A stretch of DNA of 64,000 nt from Romboutsia sp. CE17 (GCF_012317385.1 NZ_CP051144.1:682001-746000); one strand, 5' to 3'; positions 42,882-52,879 are shown, counted from the first letter of the stretch. Numbers and translations: made by a program. Notes: generated from the sequence alone by a model not told the origin.

Positions 42882-43660
42882 TGATATTAGGTAAAAATAT
42901 AGAATTTTCGTACAATGAAGATAAAGATTTTATAAAAGAATTAAATATAACTATTCCAAAAGGCAAAATCACTACTATATTAGGCCCAAATGGAAGTGGT
43001 AAATCTACATTACTTAGCTTATTATGTGGAGTTAACAAAGTTAAAAATGGTGAGATATTAATTGATAATTTAAACATTAATAAGATGAAATTTAAAGATA
43101 TAGCTAGAAAAGTCGCAACTGTGCATCAACAAAACTCTGTTCCACAAGATATAAGTGTAGGAGATTTAATTTCATATGGAAGAATACCTCATAAGAAGCT
43201 TTTTGAAAAAGAAAATCAAAAAGACGTAGAAATAATAGAGTGGGCTATTGAATGTACTAATATAAATAAATATAAAGATTATAAGGTTATGGATTTATCA
43301 GGAGGCGAAAGACAAAGAGTTTTTATATCAATGGCCTTAGCTCAAATGCCAGAAGTTCTTTTTCTAGATGAGCCTACAACTTACTTAGACATATATCATC
43401 AAATAGAAATTTTAGAGTTAGTTAAAAAAATTAATAAGGATCTTAATATGACAATTGTCATGGTACTACATGATATAAACCAGGCTATAAAATATAGTGA
43501 TAATATAATAGTAATGAAAGAAGGTAAGTTAATAAATTCTGGAGATGCTAAAAATATAATAACCAAAGAATTGCTTAAAGAAGTTTATAAAGTAGATGGA
43601 ATAATAAATACAATAGAAAATGAAACTTACTTTATACCTACTAAATCTTTTACAGCTTAA
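42881..43660 (+). CDS. Heme/iron ABC transporter ATP-binding protein
   Basis: 259 residues, FepC/HmuV type. Walker A GPNGSGKST, signature LSGGERQR, Walker B VLFLDEPTTYLD, switch His in LHDINQA. Last gene of the core heme operon; translationally coupled to the permease. No clear terminator follows before the DUF4405 gene, which has its own Fur box. Confidence 0.95.
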   Translation: MILGKNIEFSYNEDKDFIKELNITIPKGKITTILGPNGSGKSTLLSLLCGVNKVKNGEILIDNLNINKMKFKDIARKVATVHQQNSVPQDISVGDLISYGRIPHKKLFEKENQKDVEIIEWAIECTNINKYKDYKVMDLSGGERQRVFISMALAQMPEVLFLDEPTTYLDIYHQIEILELVKKINKDLNMTIVMVLHDINQAIKYSDNIIVMKEGKLINSGDAKNIITKELLKEVYKVDGIINTIENETYFIPTKSFTA

Positions 43661-43734
43661 AAAAAATATAAAAATTTATAAAAAATCTAAATATATTTAA
43701 AATTAAATTTTGAAATAAGTATAAAATATTAATT

Positions 43735-43753
43735 GAAAATGAAAATAAGTATC
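43735..43753. promoter_or_regulatory. Second Fur box, upstream of DUF4405 gene
   Basis: GAAAATGAAAATAAGTATC matches 15 of 19 positions of the Fur consensus, about 18 bases before the start codon. It suggests a separate iron-repressed promoter for this gene. Confidence 0.6.
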
Positions 43754-43771
43754 AATTAATAGGATTGGAAA

Positions 43772-44518
43772 ATGAAAAATAGAAATAATGTAAAATTAAT
43801 TTTAGATATAGTAATGGCTGTATTATTTATAACTTTTTTCAAAAAGAATTTAACAAGTTTTAGATTCCATATAATAAGTGGATTAGTGTTTGGAGTATTT
43901 ATATTATCGCACTTAATATTAAATAGAAAATGGATAGTAAATATAAGTAAAAGATTATTTGATAAAAGTATAAAAATTAGAACAAAGATATCTTATATAT
44001 TAAGTGTAATATTATTAATATCAATAATATCAATAATAGCAAGTGGTATGTTGATAATGAAGTCTAAAACTTATGATAGAGTAATGTTTTGGAAGATGCT
44101 TCACTTTGGGGCTTCTTACTTATCATTAGGATTAATAGGTATTCATATAGGTATGTATTGGAACTGGGTAATTAATATGTTTAAAAAAACTATTAAATTT
44201 AAATCTAATAATATAAGTAAGAGTATATCAACTATAATTGTATTAGTTATATTAATCTTTGGATCTTACACAATATACAAAGAGAATTATTTTAGCAAAA
44301 CTTATTCATGCTTAAAATATGTTGCTGAACATATACAGCCTGAAGATATAGAATCAAATGGTAATTATTATGGTGAATTAGAAAAGCCTTCATTTATACA
44401 GGTAGCAACTACATATGGTTCTATAATTTCTATTTTTTCAATTGTTGCGTATTATGGAGATAAAAGATTTAAAAAAACAAATTCTAAAAAAATTAATACC
44501 ACAGAAAATATAGCATAG
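43772..44518 (+). CDS. DUF4405-type membrane protein, possible heme/cytochrome-b-like
   Basis: 248 residues with five or more hydrophobic segments. The family signature is RFHIISGLVFGVFILSHLILN with His residues, and MLHFGASYLSLGLIGIHIGMYW with spaced His (HFG..., GIHIG) suited to bind heme. DUF4405 proteins resemble the cytochrome-b fold and often accompany flavin/redox membrane systems. Downstream of heme uptake and with its own Fur box, it may receive or reduce heme or iron (inference). Confidence 0.8.
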   Translation: MKNRNNVKLILDIVMAVLFITFFKKNLTSFRFHIISGLVFGVFILSHLILNRKWIVNISKRLFDKSIKIRTKISYILSVILLISIISIIASGMLIMKSKTYDRVMFWKMLHFGASYLSLGLIGIHIGMYWNWVINMFKKTIKFKSNNISKSISTIIVLVILIFGSYTIYKENYFSKTYSCLKYVAEHIQPEDIESNGNYYGELEKPSFIQVATTYGSIISIFSIVAYYGDKRFKKTNSKKINTTENIA

Positions 44519-44552
44519 TATTTACAGGGAAATAGCTTATTTAAAAATAATA

Positions 44553-44596
44553 TAAAAGGTATGTGTCTAAATAAATTTAGATACATACCTTTTATT
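44553..44596. terminator. Bidirectional terminator between DUF4405 and AGCS genes
   Basis: About 18-bp stem AAAAGGTATGTGTCTAAA with its mirror (one G-T mismatch), loop TAAA. Confidence 0.88.
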
Positions 44597-44621
44597 ATTT
44601 GAAGGTCATATTATGCTTTTG

Positions 44622-45986
44622 TTATATTACTTTTTCAAATTTAGATTTTTTATCTAGATGGTCTAGGTATAGCTTAGTTTCAGCAACTACTACAGATGAT
44701 AAAGCAAGTAATGCGATTAAGTTTGGTAATGCCATAAGACCGTTAACTATATCAGCAATTATCCAAACAACCTCCAATTTTAAGAATGCTCCAAGTAAAA
44801 CCATCATAACAAATAAAGCTCTATATCCATTTATACATTTTACACCAAATAAAAATTCAAAACATCTTTCTCCATAATAGCTCCATCCAAGTATTGTAGT
44901 AAATGCAAATAAACTTAAACTAAGAGTTAAGAATAAAGGGCCTACTGTAGGTAAAATACTTCCAAAAGCAGCTTGAGTCATAACTGCACCATTTAAATTG
45001 CTTTGCCAAACGCCAGTTAATATAATTGATAAACCTGTAAGTGTGCATATTATTAAGCTATCTATAAAAGTACCAGTCATTGATATAAGTCCTTGCTCGG
45101 CTGGCCAATTAGTTTTAGCAGCAGCAGCAGCTATAGGAGCACTACCAAGTCCAGATTCATTTGAAAATACACCACGAGCAATACCATTTCTAATTGCCAT
45201 AGATACTGTTGAACCTAAAAAACCACCAAATGCAGCTGTAGGAGTAAATGCACCTTTAACTATTAATGAAAGTGCTTCTGGTATTTCGCTAAATGAAGAT
45301 ACAAGAATAATAGCACATAAACCTATATAAACAACTGACATGAATGGGACTATTTTTGTAGCAACTTTAGATATACTTTGTAGGCCACCAAATACAATTA
45401 AACCAACTAATATAGCAAGTATTATACCTGTTATTTTGGGATTAATACCAAAACTACTATTAATTGCATCAGTAATGGCATTTACTTGAGTAAAAGTACC
45501 TATACCAAGTAAAGCAACTAATATACCGCTAAAAGAAAAGAATATAGCCAAAGGTTTATATTTTTCGCCCATACCATTAAGTATATAATGCATCGGTCCA
45601 CCTGATATCTGACCATTTTCATCTTTAGTTCTATATTTTATAGCAAGAACACCTTCGGCATATTTTGTTGCCATACCGAAAAATGCTGCAATCCACATCC
45701 AAAATAATGCACCTGGACCACCAGCTTTTATGGCAGTAGCCACACCAACTATATTTCCAGTACCAACAGTAGCAGCAAGTGCAGTACATAAGGCACCAAA
45801 ACTTGATATATCGCCACTACCATTATTTTCTGCACAGAAAATTAATTTAAGAGCCTTAGGTAATTTTGTAAGTTGTAAAAAACCTAATTTAAAAGTAAAG
45901 AATATTCCTGTACCTACTAAAAGTATAAGTAAAGGTGGACCCCATATAAATGAGTCAATATTGTTTAGTACATCAATTAAATTCAT
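44622..45986 (-). CDS. Sodium:alanine/glycine symporter (AGCS family)
   Basis: 454 residues, about 10-11 TM helices. AGCS signatures GTGNIVGVATAI and GGPGALFWMWIAAFFGMATKYAE, plus NESGLGSAPIAAAAA, are visible. A GGAGTG ribosome site precedes the ATG on the minus strand. It is preceded by a 5' leader with a tandem glycine riboswitch, so glycine is the likely sensed and transported substrate. Confidence 0.95.
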   Translation of the reverse strand: MNLIDVLNNIDSFIWGPPLLILLVGTGIFFTFKLGFLQLTKLPKALKLIFCAENNGSGDISSFGALCTALAATVGTGNIVGVATAIKAGGPGALFWMWIAAFFGMATKYAEGVLAIKYRTKDENGQISGGPMHYILNGMGEKYKPLAIFFSFSGILVALLGIGTFTQVNAITDAINSSFGINPKITGIILAILVGLIVFGGLQSISKVATKIVPFMSVVYIGLCAIILVSSFSEIPEALSLIVKGAFTPTAAFGGFLGSTVSMAIRNGIARGVFSNESGLGSAPIAAAAAKTNWPAEQGLISMTGTFIDSLIICTLTGLSIILTGVWQSNLNGAVMTQAAFGSILPTVGPLFLTLSLSLFAFTTILGWSYYGERCFEFLFGVKCINGYRALFVMMVLLGAFLKLEVVWIIADIVNGLMALPNLIALLALSSVVVAETKLYLDHLDKKSKFEKVI

Positions 45987-46092
45987 AAAAACACTCCTCC
46001 ATAATTATTATTTATGCTTTACAAAATCAATGAAGTTTTAAATGAATTAATTGACAGGAATTTAATATAAAATATTAATGATTTTAATGCAA

Positions 46093-46124
46093 TAAAAAAA
46101 GCTAAATCTATTTGACTTAGCTCT
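46093..46124 (-). terminator. Leader terminator between glycine riboswitch and symporter gene
   Basis: On the minus strand AGCTAA (46122-46117) pairs with TTAGCT (46105-46100), extendable by a few pairs, followed by T7. It is the likely expression platform of the glycine riboswitch. The rest of the leader between 45987 and 46260 shows no gene. Confidence 0.65.
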
Positions 46125-46261
46125 GGATATGCATATTAACTAAAATTTAGTAATTATAATAAAAAATTAAAAACTATAAACAATACCTAATAAAATTAAA
46201 AATTAGGTTAATAAATTTATAATAATATAATTTTAAATTATAATTTAAATAATAGTATAAT

Positions 46262-46435
46262 CCCTGTCCTTTTGCCTGAGAGATTGAGCATAAGCCTTGC
46301 CCCTTCGGCGCCCATAACGGGTCTCTCCAGAGTTTCCTAAGCTTTACAGTCCTACCTTAAATTAAAGTACCTGAGAGTGTTACTCCTTCGGCGTATCTTA
46401 AATAGATAACTCTTCTATAAAGCTTCAACGGATAT
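46262..46435 (-). ncRNA. Tandem glycine riboswitch
   Basis: Read on the minus strand there are two consecutive aptamers. The first (about 46435-46337) has GCCGAAGGAGTAAC and CTCTCAGGTA; the second (about 46330-46262) has CTGGAGAGACCCG, GCGCCGAAGGGGCAA and CTCTCAGGCAAAAGGACAGGG. These are the conserved cores of the glycine aptamer. Both share the usual short linker. It lies ahead of the AGCS symporter. Confidence 0.95.
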
Positions 46436-46464
46436 TGATTTGTTATAGCACTTATTTAATAGTT

Positions 46465-46493
46465 ATCGTATACAAAATTTTAGAATATGTCAA
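46465..46493 (-). promoter_or_regulatory. Sigma-A promoter of glycine riboswitch leader
   Basis: On the minus strand TTGACA (46493-46488), 17-base spacer, TACGAT (46470-46465). Transcription would begin near 46458, just ahead of the first aptamer. Confidence 0.8.
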
Positions 46494-46681
46494 CCATAAT
46501 TTGGAAAAAATAAGATAATGTTTAAAGCAAATAATTCACAAAAATAGCAAAAAAATAATCTATTAAAAGTAAGAGGCTAGAAAGTTATAAATATAATTTA
46601 TTTTTTCTTGATAAGGTAGAATAGGTATAGTAACATATTTCATATGTAAAATATATAAGTTAAAAGTTAGGAGATTGTAAA

Positions 46682-47500
46682 ATGGGCTTTCGTAGTAGAT
46701 TAAAAGAGGCAAAAAGAATTGTCGTAAAGGTAGGTACATCTACTCTTACTTATGACAATGGAAACATCAATTTAAGAAGAATTGAAAAATTAACAAGGGT
46801 ACTATCAGATATAGTAAACTCTGGAAAAGAAGTTACACTTGTAAGTTCTGGAGCTATTGGAGTGGGAGTAAGTAAATTAAATTTAAAAGAGAAGCCCAAA
46901 GATATAAGAGAAAAGCAAGCTTTGTCAGCTGTTGGACAATGTGAATTAATGCATATATATAGTAAATTCTTTGGAGAATATAGTCATACTGTAGGTCAAG
47001 TTTTACTTACTAGAGATGTAATAGAAGATGAGCGTATAAAAAATAATGTTTGTAACACATTTGAAATACTATTAGATAAAAAGATAATACCTATAGTTAA
47101 TGAAAATGACACAATATCTATAGATGAAATAGAAAATATAGCTAATTTTGGAGATAATGATAATTTATCAGCCATAGTTTCACAATTAATAAATGCAGAT
47201 TTATTAATAATTTTGTCTGATATAGATGGTTTTTATGATAGTGATCCAAGAAACAATAAAGATGCAAAGTTACTTAATGAAATAGAAATAATAACAGAAG
47301 AATTAGAAGCTTGTGCTGGTGGGGCTGGAAGTAATTTAGGTACTGGAGGAATGGCAACAAAATTAATCGCTGCTAAAAGAGCAATAGAACAAGGTATAGA
47401 TATGGTTCTTGCAAATGGAAAAGATCCAGAAATTATACTAGATATACTAGATGGAAATGATATTGGAACTTTATTTGTAGGAAAAAGAAAATCTATATAA
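46682..47500 (+). CDS. proB: Glutamate 5-kinase, short form without PUA domain
   Basis: First step of proline synthesis: phosphorylates glutamate. Amino-acid-kinase fold with KVGTSTLT near the N-terminus, SSGAIGVG, NENDTISIDE and GTGGMATK. 272 residues, so the C-terminal PUA domain of longer ProB enzymes is absent. TTAGGAGAT precedes the ATG. proA follows after 97 bases with no strong terminator. Confidence 0.96.
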   Translation: MGFRSRLKEAKRIVVKVGTSTLTYDNGNINLRRIEKLTRVLSDIVNSGKEVTLVSSGAIGVGVSKLNLKEKPKDIREKQALSAVGQCELMHIYSKFFGEYSHTVGQVLLTRDVIEDERIKNNVCNTFEILLDKKIIPIVNENDTISIDEIENIANFGDNDNLSAIVSQLINADLLIILSDIDGFYDSDPRNNKDAKLLNEIEIITEELEACAGGAGSNLGTGGMATKLIAAKRAIEQGIDMVLANGKDPEIILDILDGNDIGTLFVGKRKSI

Positions 47501-47597
47501 CAAACTAAGAATATTAGACTTAAGATTTTTACTTTTATTATAGCTAAATTATTATTAGAATTAGTGATAAGAATATTTTATATAAGGGGGAAAATAT

Positions 47598-48842
47598 ATG
47601 AGTTATTTATTATCTATAGGTAAAAATGCAAAAGAAGCATCTTATGAACTGGGTATTTTATCGACAGAAGAAAAAGATAATGCATTATTTTTAATGGCAG
47701 AAGAACTTATTAATTATAAAAAAGAAATACTAGAAGCAAATAATATAGATTTAGAAAATGCAAAAGAAAAAGGTATATCAGATGCCTTATTAGATAGGCT
47801 ATCGTTAAGCAATGATAGAATAGAAGACATGGCAAATGGTCTTAGGGATATTGCAAAGTTACAAGATCCAGTAGGCGAGGTTGTTTCTATGTGGCAAAGA
47901 CCAAATGGTATACAAATAGGTCAAAAAAGAGTGCCTATAGGTGTTGTAGGAATAATATACGAGTCTAGACCTAATGTTACTTGTGATGCAGCAGGACTTT
48001 GTCTAAAAACAGGTAATGCATCTATATTAAGAGGAGGGAGCGATGCCATAAACTCTAATAAGGCTATAGTTAAAGCTTTAAAAAAAGGTATACAAAGAGC
48101 AGGGCTTCCTATTAACGCTGTTCAGCTAGTTGAAGACACTTCTAGAGAAGTAGCAACTGAAATGATGAGGTTAAATAAATTTATAGATGTATTAATTCCT
48201 AGAGGTGGTGCAGGACTTATACAATCTGTAGTTAAAAATTCTACAGTACCAGTTATAGAAACTGGAACAGGGAACTGTCATATATATATAGATGAGAATG
48301 CAGATTTTGAAATGGCAAGAAATATAGTTATAAATGCAAAAGCATCTAGACCTGGAGTATGTAATGCAGCAGAAAAACTAATAGTAAATGAAAAAATAGC
48401 TAAAGAATTTTTACCAATTATAGTTGAATCATTAAGAGAAAACAACATTTTAGTAAAAGGCGATGAAAAGGTAAAATCTATAATAAATGATATAGAAAAA
48501 GTTAATGATGAAGAATGGGGAGTAGAATACTTAGATTATATAATAGCTATTAAAATTGTATCTAATGTAGATGAGGCTATAAATCATATAAATAATTATG
48601 GAACTGGACACTCAGAATGTATAGTAACAGAAAGTTATAAAAACTCTCAAAAATTCTTACAAAGAGTAGACGCAGCAGCAGTGTATGTAAATGCATCGAC
48701 TAGATTTACTGATGGTGGAGAATTTGGTTTTGGAGCTGAAATTGGTATAAGTACACAAAAACTTCATGCCAGAGGGCCTATGGGTCTAAAAGAGTTAACT
48801 ACAATAAAGTATATAATATATGGTAATGGACAAATAAGATAA
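47598..48842 (+). CDS. proA: Gamma-glutamyl phosphate reductase
   Basis: Second step of proline synthesis; NADPH-dependent aldehyde-dehydrogenase fold. 414 residues. VGIIYESRPNVTCDAAGLCLKTGNA and the catalytic Cys in SRPGVCNAAEKL identify ProA. AAGGGGGA precedes the ATG. proBA operon. Confidence 0.97.
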   Translation: MSYLLSIGKNAKEASYELGILSTEEKDNALFLMAEELINYKKEILEANNIDLENAKEKGISDALLDRLSLSNDRIEDMANGLRDIAKLQDPVGEVVSMWQRPNGIQIGQKRVPIGVVGIIYESRPNVTCDAAGLCLKTGNASILRGGSDAINSNKAIVKALKKGIQRAGLPINAVQLVEDTSREVATEMMRLNKFIDVLIPRGGAGLIQSVVKNSTVPVIETGTGNCHIYIDENADFEMARNIVINAKASRPGVCNAAEKLIVNEKIAKEFLPIIVESLRENNILVKGDEKVKSIINDIEKVNDEEWGVEYLDYIIAIKIVSNVDEAINHINNYGTGHSECIVTESYKNSQKFLQRVDAAAVYVNASTRFTDGGEFGFGAEIGISTQKLHARGPMGLKELTTIKYIIYGNGQIR

Positions 48843-48844
48843 TA

Positions 48845-48887
48845 TAAAGGCATAATCAGAATAATAATATTTTGATTATGCCTTTAC
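48845..48887 (+). terminator. Hairpin terminator after proA
   Basis: Perfect 14-bp stem TAAAGGCATAATCA with its mirror (48845-48858 with 48873-48886). The T tract is weak. Confidence 0.75.
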
Positions 48888-49072
48888 TTATACATAGTAA
48901 AATAAGTAGCTATTTTCTATAAGTGTGTATATTAGGTTGATTTTTTTATACTATTTATTAAAAGTATAATTTTATTTTATATGTAAAAAAATAATTAGCT
49001 GATTTTAAATATTATGATAATATTATAGATAGTATATAAGCGAAAACAAGAAAGGTATAGAAAGGAAAACTT

Positions 49073-51193
49073 ATGAATAAAGTATTAGTTTTAGCAGAAA
49101 AACCTTCAGTAGGTAGAGATATTGCTAGAGTATTAGGATGTAATATTGATAGAAATGGATATCTAGAAGGTAATAAATATATAGTTACATGGGCTTTAGG
49201 TCATTTAGTAACACTAGCAGATCCAGAAAGTTACAATGAAAAATATAAAAGTTGGAATATAGAAGATTTGCCTATTTTACCTAAATATTTAAAAACTGTA
49301 GTAATAAAAAAGACAAGTAAACAGTTTAATATAGTAAAATCTCAAATAAATAGGAATGATGTGAGTGAAATAGTAATAGCTACTGATGCTGGTAGAGAAG
49401 GAGAGTTAGTTGCAAGGTGGATACTAGAAAAATCTAAGGCAAATAAGCCTTTAAAAAGGCTTTGGATTTCATCAAATACAGATAAGGCTATAAAAGAAGG
49501 TTTTAGAAAATTAAAAGATGGAAAGGAATATGATAATTTATATTATTCAGCTATAGCAAGATCAGAGGCTGATTGGGTAGTTGGTATAAATGCAACAAGA
49601 GCATTAACTACAAAGTACAATGCTCAACTTTCATGTGGTAGAGTTCAAACACCAACCTTAGGCATGATATTAAAAAGAGAAGATGAAATAAGAAATTTTA
49701 AAGCTAAAGATTATTATGGTATAGAAATTATATCATCAAAAGGTAATATAAATTTAAAGTTTAAATGGCAAGATTGTAAAAATAAGAGTGAATCAACATT
49801 TAATGAAGAAAAAATTAATTCAATAATAAAAAATATAAAAGATAAAAAATTAAAAGTAGTTAAAGTAAATGAAGTTTCTAAGAAAAAGTATTCTCCTCAA
49901 CTGTATGACTTAACTGAGCTTCAAAGAGATGCTAATAAAATCTTTGGATATTCTGCTAAGGAAACTTTATCTATAATGCAAAAGTTATATGAACATCATA
50001 AGGTACTAACATATCCTAGAACGGATTCAAGATATTTGACTGAGGATATTGTTGATACATTAAAAGATAGAGTAAAAGCTGTTAATGTTAGTGATTATAC
50101 AAGAGTTTGTACAAAGTTATTAAAAACAAATATAAAAGGAAATAAATCATTTGTAGATAACTCAAAAGTAAGTGATCATCATGCTATAATACCAACAGAA
50201 GAAAGAGTATTTTTAGGAGATCTGAGCGATAAGGAAAGAAAAATTTATGACTTAGTTGTAAAAAGATTTTTGAGTGTATTATGTAAACCATATGAATATA
50301 TTCAAACTACAGTTATAGGTGAAGTAGAAAATAATGAATTCATATTAAAAGGAAATAAAGTAATATCTTTAGGATGGAAAGAAAATTACAGAGATTTAGA
50401 AGATGAAGATGAACATGATAGTATTCCAAACTTACATGAAAATGAAATATTAAGCATAGATAAAGTAAATAAAATAAATGGAAAAACTAATCCACCACCT
50501 TACTTGAGTGAAGGAACTCTTCTTAGTGCTATGGAAAAAAATAATTTGGGAACTGTTGCAACAAGGGCAGATATAATAGAAAAACTATTTAACTCTTTCT
50601 TAATCGAGAAAAAAGGAAAAGATATACATATAACATCTAAGGGAAGACAATTATTAGACTTAGCACCTAGAGATTTAAAAACACCAGAGCTAACAGCTAA
50701 GTGGGAAAATAAACTTTTAGATATATCTAAAGGAATATTAAATAAGGATATTTTTATAAAAGAAATAAAAGAATATTCTAAAAATGTAGTTAAAGAAATT
50801 AAAAATAGTGATAATAAATTTAAACATGATAATTTAACTAAAAATAGATGTCCAGAGTGTGGGAAATATATGCTTGAAGTGAATGGTAAAAAGGGTAAGA
50901 TACTAGTTTGTGAGGATAGAGAATGTAATACTAGAAAAGTTATATCTCAAGTAACAAATTCAAGATGCCCAAATTGCCATAAAAAGTTAGAACTTAGAGG
51001 TGAAGGTGAAGGAAGAATTTTCGTATGCAAATGTGGACATAGAGAAAAGTTATCAGCATTTAATAATAGAAAAAAAGAAGAAAAAAATAAAGCTTCTAAA
51101 AAAGATATAAATAAATATTTAAAGAATCAAAATAAAAATCAAGATAATTTTAATAATCCATTTGCAGAAGCTCTTTTAAAACTAAAAAAATAA
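49073..51193 (+). CDS. topB: DNA topoisomerase III, second copy
   Basis: 706 residues, complete. Toprim domain (LAEKPSVGRDIA, ATDAGREGELVARW), active-site tyrosine Y314 in LTYPRTDSRYL, SCGRVQTPTLG, and two C-terminal zinc ribbons (CPECGKYM...CEDRECNTRK and CPNCHKKL...CKCGHREK). Ends with a Lys/Asn tail. AAAGGAAAA precedes the ATG. It is a paralogue of the copy at 1-2028: same domain order, but diverged sequence and somewhat longer C-terminus. Which is the housekeeping enzyme is not clear. Confidence 0.95.
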   Translation: MNKVLVLAEKPSVGRDIARVLGCNIDRNGYLEGNKYIVTWALGHLVTLADPESYNEKYKSWNIEDLPILPKYLKTVVIKKTSKQFNIVKSQINRNDVSEIVIATDAGREGELVARWILEKSKANKPLKRLWISSNTDKAIKEGFRKLKDGKEYDNLYYSAIARSEADWVVGINATRALTTKYNAQLSCGRVQTPTLGMILKREDEIRNFKAKDYYGIEIISSKGNINLKFKWQDCKNKSESTFNEEKINSIIKNIKDKKLKVVKVNEVSKKKYSPQLYDLTELQRDANKIFGYSAKETLSIMQKLYEHHKVLTYPRTDSRYLTEDIVDTLKDRVKAVNVSDYTRVCTKLLKTNIKGNKSFVDNSKVSDHHAIIPTEERVFLGDLSDKERKIYDLVVKRFLSVLCKPYEYIQTTVIGEVENNEFILKGNKVISLGWKENYRDLEDEDEHDSIPNLHENEILSIDKVNKINGKTNPPPYLSEGTLLSAMEKNNLGTVATRADIIEKLFNSFLIEKKGKDIHITSKGRQLLDLAPRDLKTPELTAKWENKLLDISKGILNKDIFIKEIKEYSKNVVKEIKNSDNKFKHDNLTKNRCPECGKYMLEVNGKKGKILVCEDRECNTRKVISQVTNSRCPNCHKKLELRGEGEGRIFVCKCGHREKLSAFNNRKKEEKNKASKKDINKYLKNQNKNQDNFNNPFAEALLKLKK

Positions 51194-51197
51194 TGTA

Positions 51198-51250
51198 AAA
51201 AAGATAGCTATAAATACGTATTAATTATATATTTATAGCTATCTTTTTTT
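51198..51250 (+). terminator. Rho-independent terminator after second topB
   Basis: Perfect 18-bp stem (51198-51215 with 51231-51248) around GATAGCTATAAAT, followed by T7. Confidence 0.92.
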
Positions 51251-51352
51251 ATATATAAGCTATAACTAAATTTTAATAAATTATAACCAACTTAATAATA
51301 AATAGTTATTTGGGGAAAAATATACTATTAATAATTATAAGGAGAAAAAAAC

Positions 51353-52879
51353 ATGAAAGAATCATATTGGATTTTAAGTTCAGAGTCTAAGAAATATAAA
51401 ATATTACATGAGAACATAGAAACTTCATATTTAGTAGTTGGAGGAGGTATAACAGGACTTACTACTGCATTTTTATTAGCAAAAGAAAACTTAAATGTGA
51501 CCTTAGTTGATGCAGATAGAATTGGATATGGAGCAACAGGTAGAAGTACAGGAAAAATTACAACTCAGCATAACTCTTATGCAAAGATTGAAAGAAAATA
51601 TGGTTTAAATAAAGCTAAGCAATATTATGAAGCTAACAATAAGGCTTTGAAGTTTATTGAAAGTATCATTGATGAATATAATATAGATTGTGACTTTGAA
51701 AAAGTACCTGCATTTACATATACATCAGATGAAAATTATATTGAAGAGTTAAGAGAAGAATATGAAGCTTGTATAAGAATAGGTATACCTTGTGATTATT
51801 ATGACAATATAGAAGGATTACCTATTGAAGTAAAAGGGGCAATATCATTTCCAAATCAAGGACAATTCAATCCGAAGAAGTATATTAACGCTTTAGGTGA
51901 AATATGTAAGAAGTTGGGAGTAAATATATATGAAAAAACAGCAGTAACAGACTTAGAAGAAGATGACAAATATAAAGTTAAAACTGCTAGTGGAAATATA
52001 ATAACTACAAAAAATCTAATTATAGCTTCTCATGTACCGTGGCATGATGGAGGATTAAAACTATATTTTGGAAGAGAAGAAGCAAATAAGTCATATTTAA
52101 TAGCATCCGATTTAAATGTAAATTTACCAAAAGGTATGTTTTTAAGTATAGATAACACTTCAAGAACATTTAAAATTTATAATGATGGAGTAAAAAAAGT
52201 ATTGATTATAGGTGGATATGATTTTAAAGTTGGAAAAGAAGATGTTAGTTATAGTATTTATGATGAAATAGAAGATTTTGCAAAGAATAACTTTAATTCA
52301 TCAAAAACTTATACAAAATGGATGACTCAAGATTATATGAGCTTTGATGATATACCATATATAGGAAACATTAATTCTAAAGATAAAGGTATATATGTAG
52401 CTACAGGATTTTGTAAATGGGGAAATACAAATGGTACAATAGCAGGAATTATTATAAAAGATTTAATTATAAATAATAAATCTGAATTTAAAGAATTATT
52501 TAACCCGACTAGAAGTGGAAGTTATTTAAATTTAAAATTTATATCAAAAAATTTAGAGGTAGCATATGATTATATAAAAGGAAAACTAGATTTAGGTGAT
52601 GATAATATTCCTATTGAAAAAGGAGAAGGTGGCATAGTTAATATAGATGGAAAAAAATATGGAGCGTTTAGAAATTATGATGGAAAACTTCATATTGTAG
52701 ATATTACTTGCACTCATCTAGGATGTGAATTAAGGTTTAATAAAGAAGAGCATACTTGGGATTGTCCATGTCATGGGTCTAGATTTAATTATGATGGAAA
52801 TATCTTAGTTGGTCCAGCACTTAAACCACTAAAAAAATACGGCCAAGGTGAGAATAAAATAGATCCTAAACTATTTTAA
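51353..52879 (+). CDS. FAD-dependent oxidoreductase (DAO fold) fused to a Rieske [2Fe-2S] domain
   Basis: 508 residues. FAD motif VVGGGITGLTTA near the N-terminus and GYGATGRSTGKIT as in DAO-family oxidases. The C-terminal Rieske domain (about 420-508) has cluster ligands C453-x-H455 and C471-x2-H474 (CTHLGC, CPCHGS). Same architecture as Bacillus YhfW; substrate unknown. Odd for a strict anaerobe only in that Rieske proteins usually serve aerobic chemistry. GGAGAAAA precedes the ATG. Confidence 0.93.
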   Translation: MKESYWILSSESKKYKILHENIETSYLVVGGGITGLTTAFLLAKENLNVTLVDADRIGYGATGRSTGKITTQHNSYAKIERKYGLNKAKQYYEANNKALKFIESIIDEYNIDCDFEKVPAFTYTSDENYIEELREEYEACIRIGIPCDYYDNIEGLPIEVKGAISFPNQGQFNPKKYINALGEICKKLGVNIYEKTAVTDLEEDDKYKVKTASGNIITTKNLIIASHVPWHDGGLKLYFGREEANKSYLIASDLNVNLPKGMFLSIDNTSRTFKIYNDGVKKVLIIGGYDFKVGKEDVSYSIYDEIEDFAKNNFNSSKTYTKWMTQDYMSFDDIPYIGNINSKDKGIYVATGFCKWGNTNGTIAGIIIKDLIINNKSEFKELFNPTRSGSYLNLKFISKNLEVAYDYIKGKLDLGDDNIPIEKGEGGIVNIDGKKYGAFRNYDGKLHIVDITCTHLGCELRFNKEEHTWDCPCHGSRFNYDGNILVGPALKPLKKYGQGENKIDPKLF

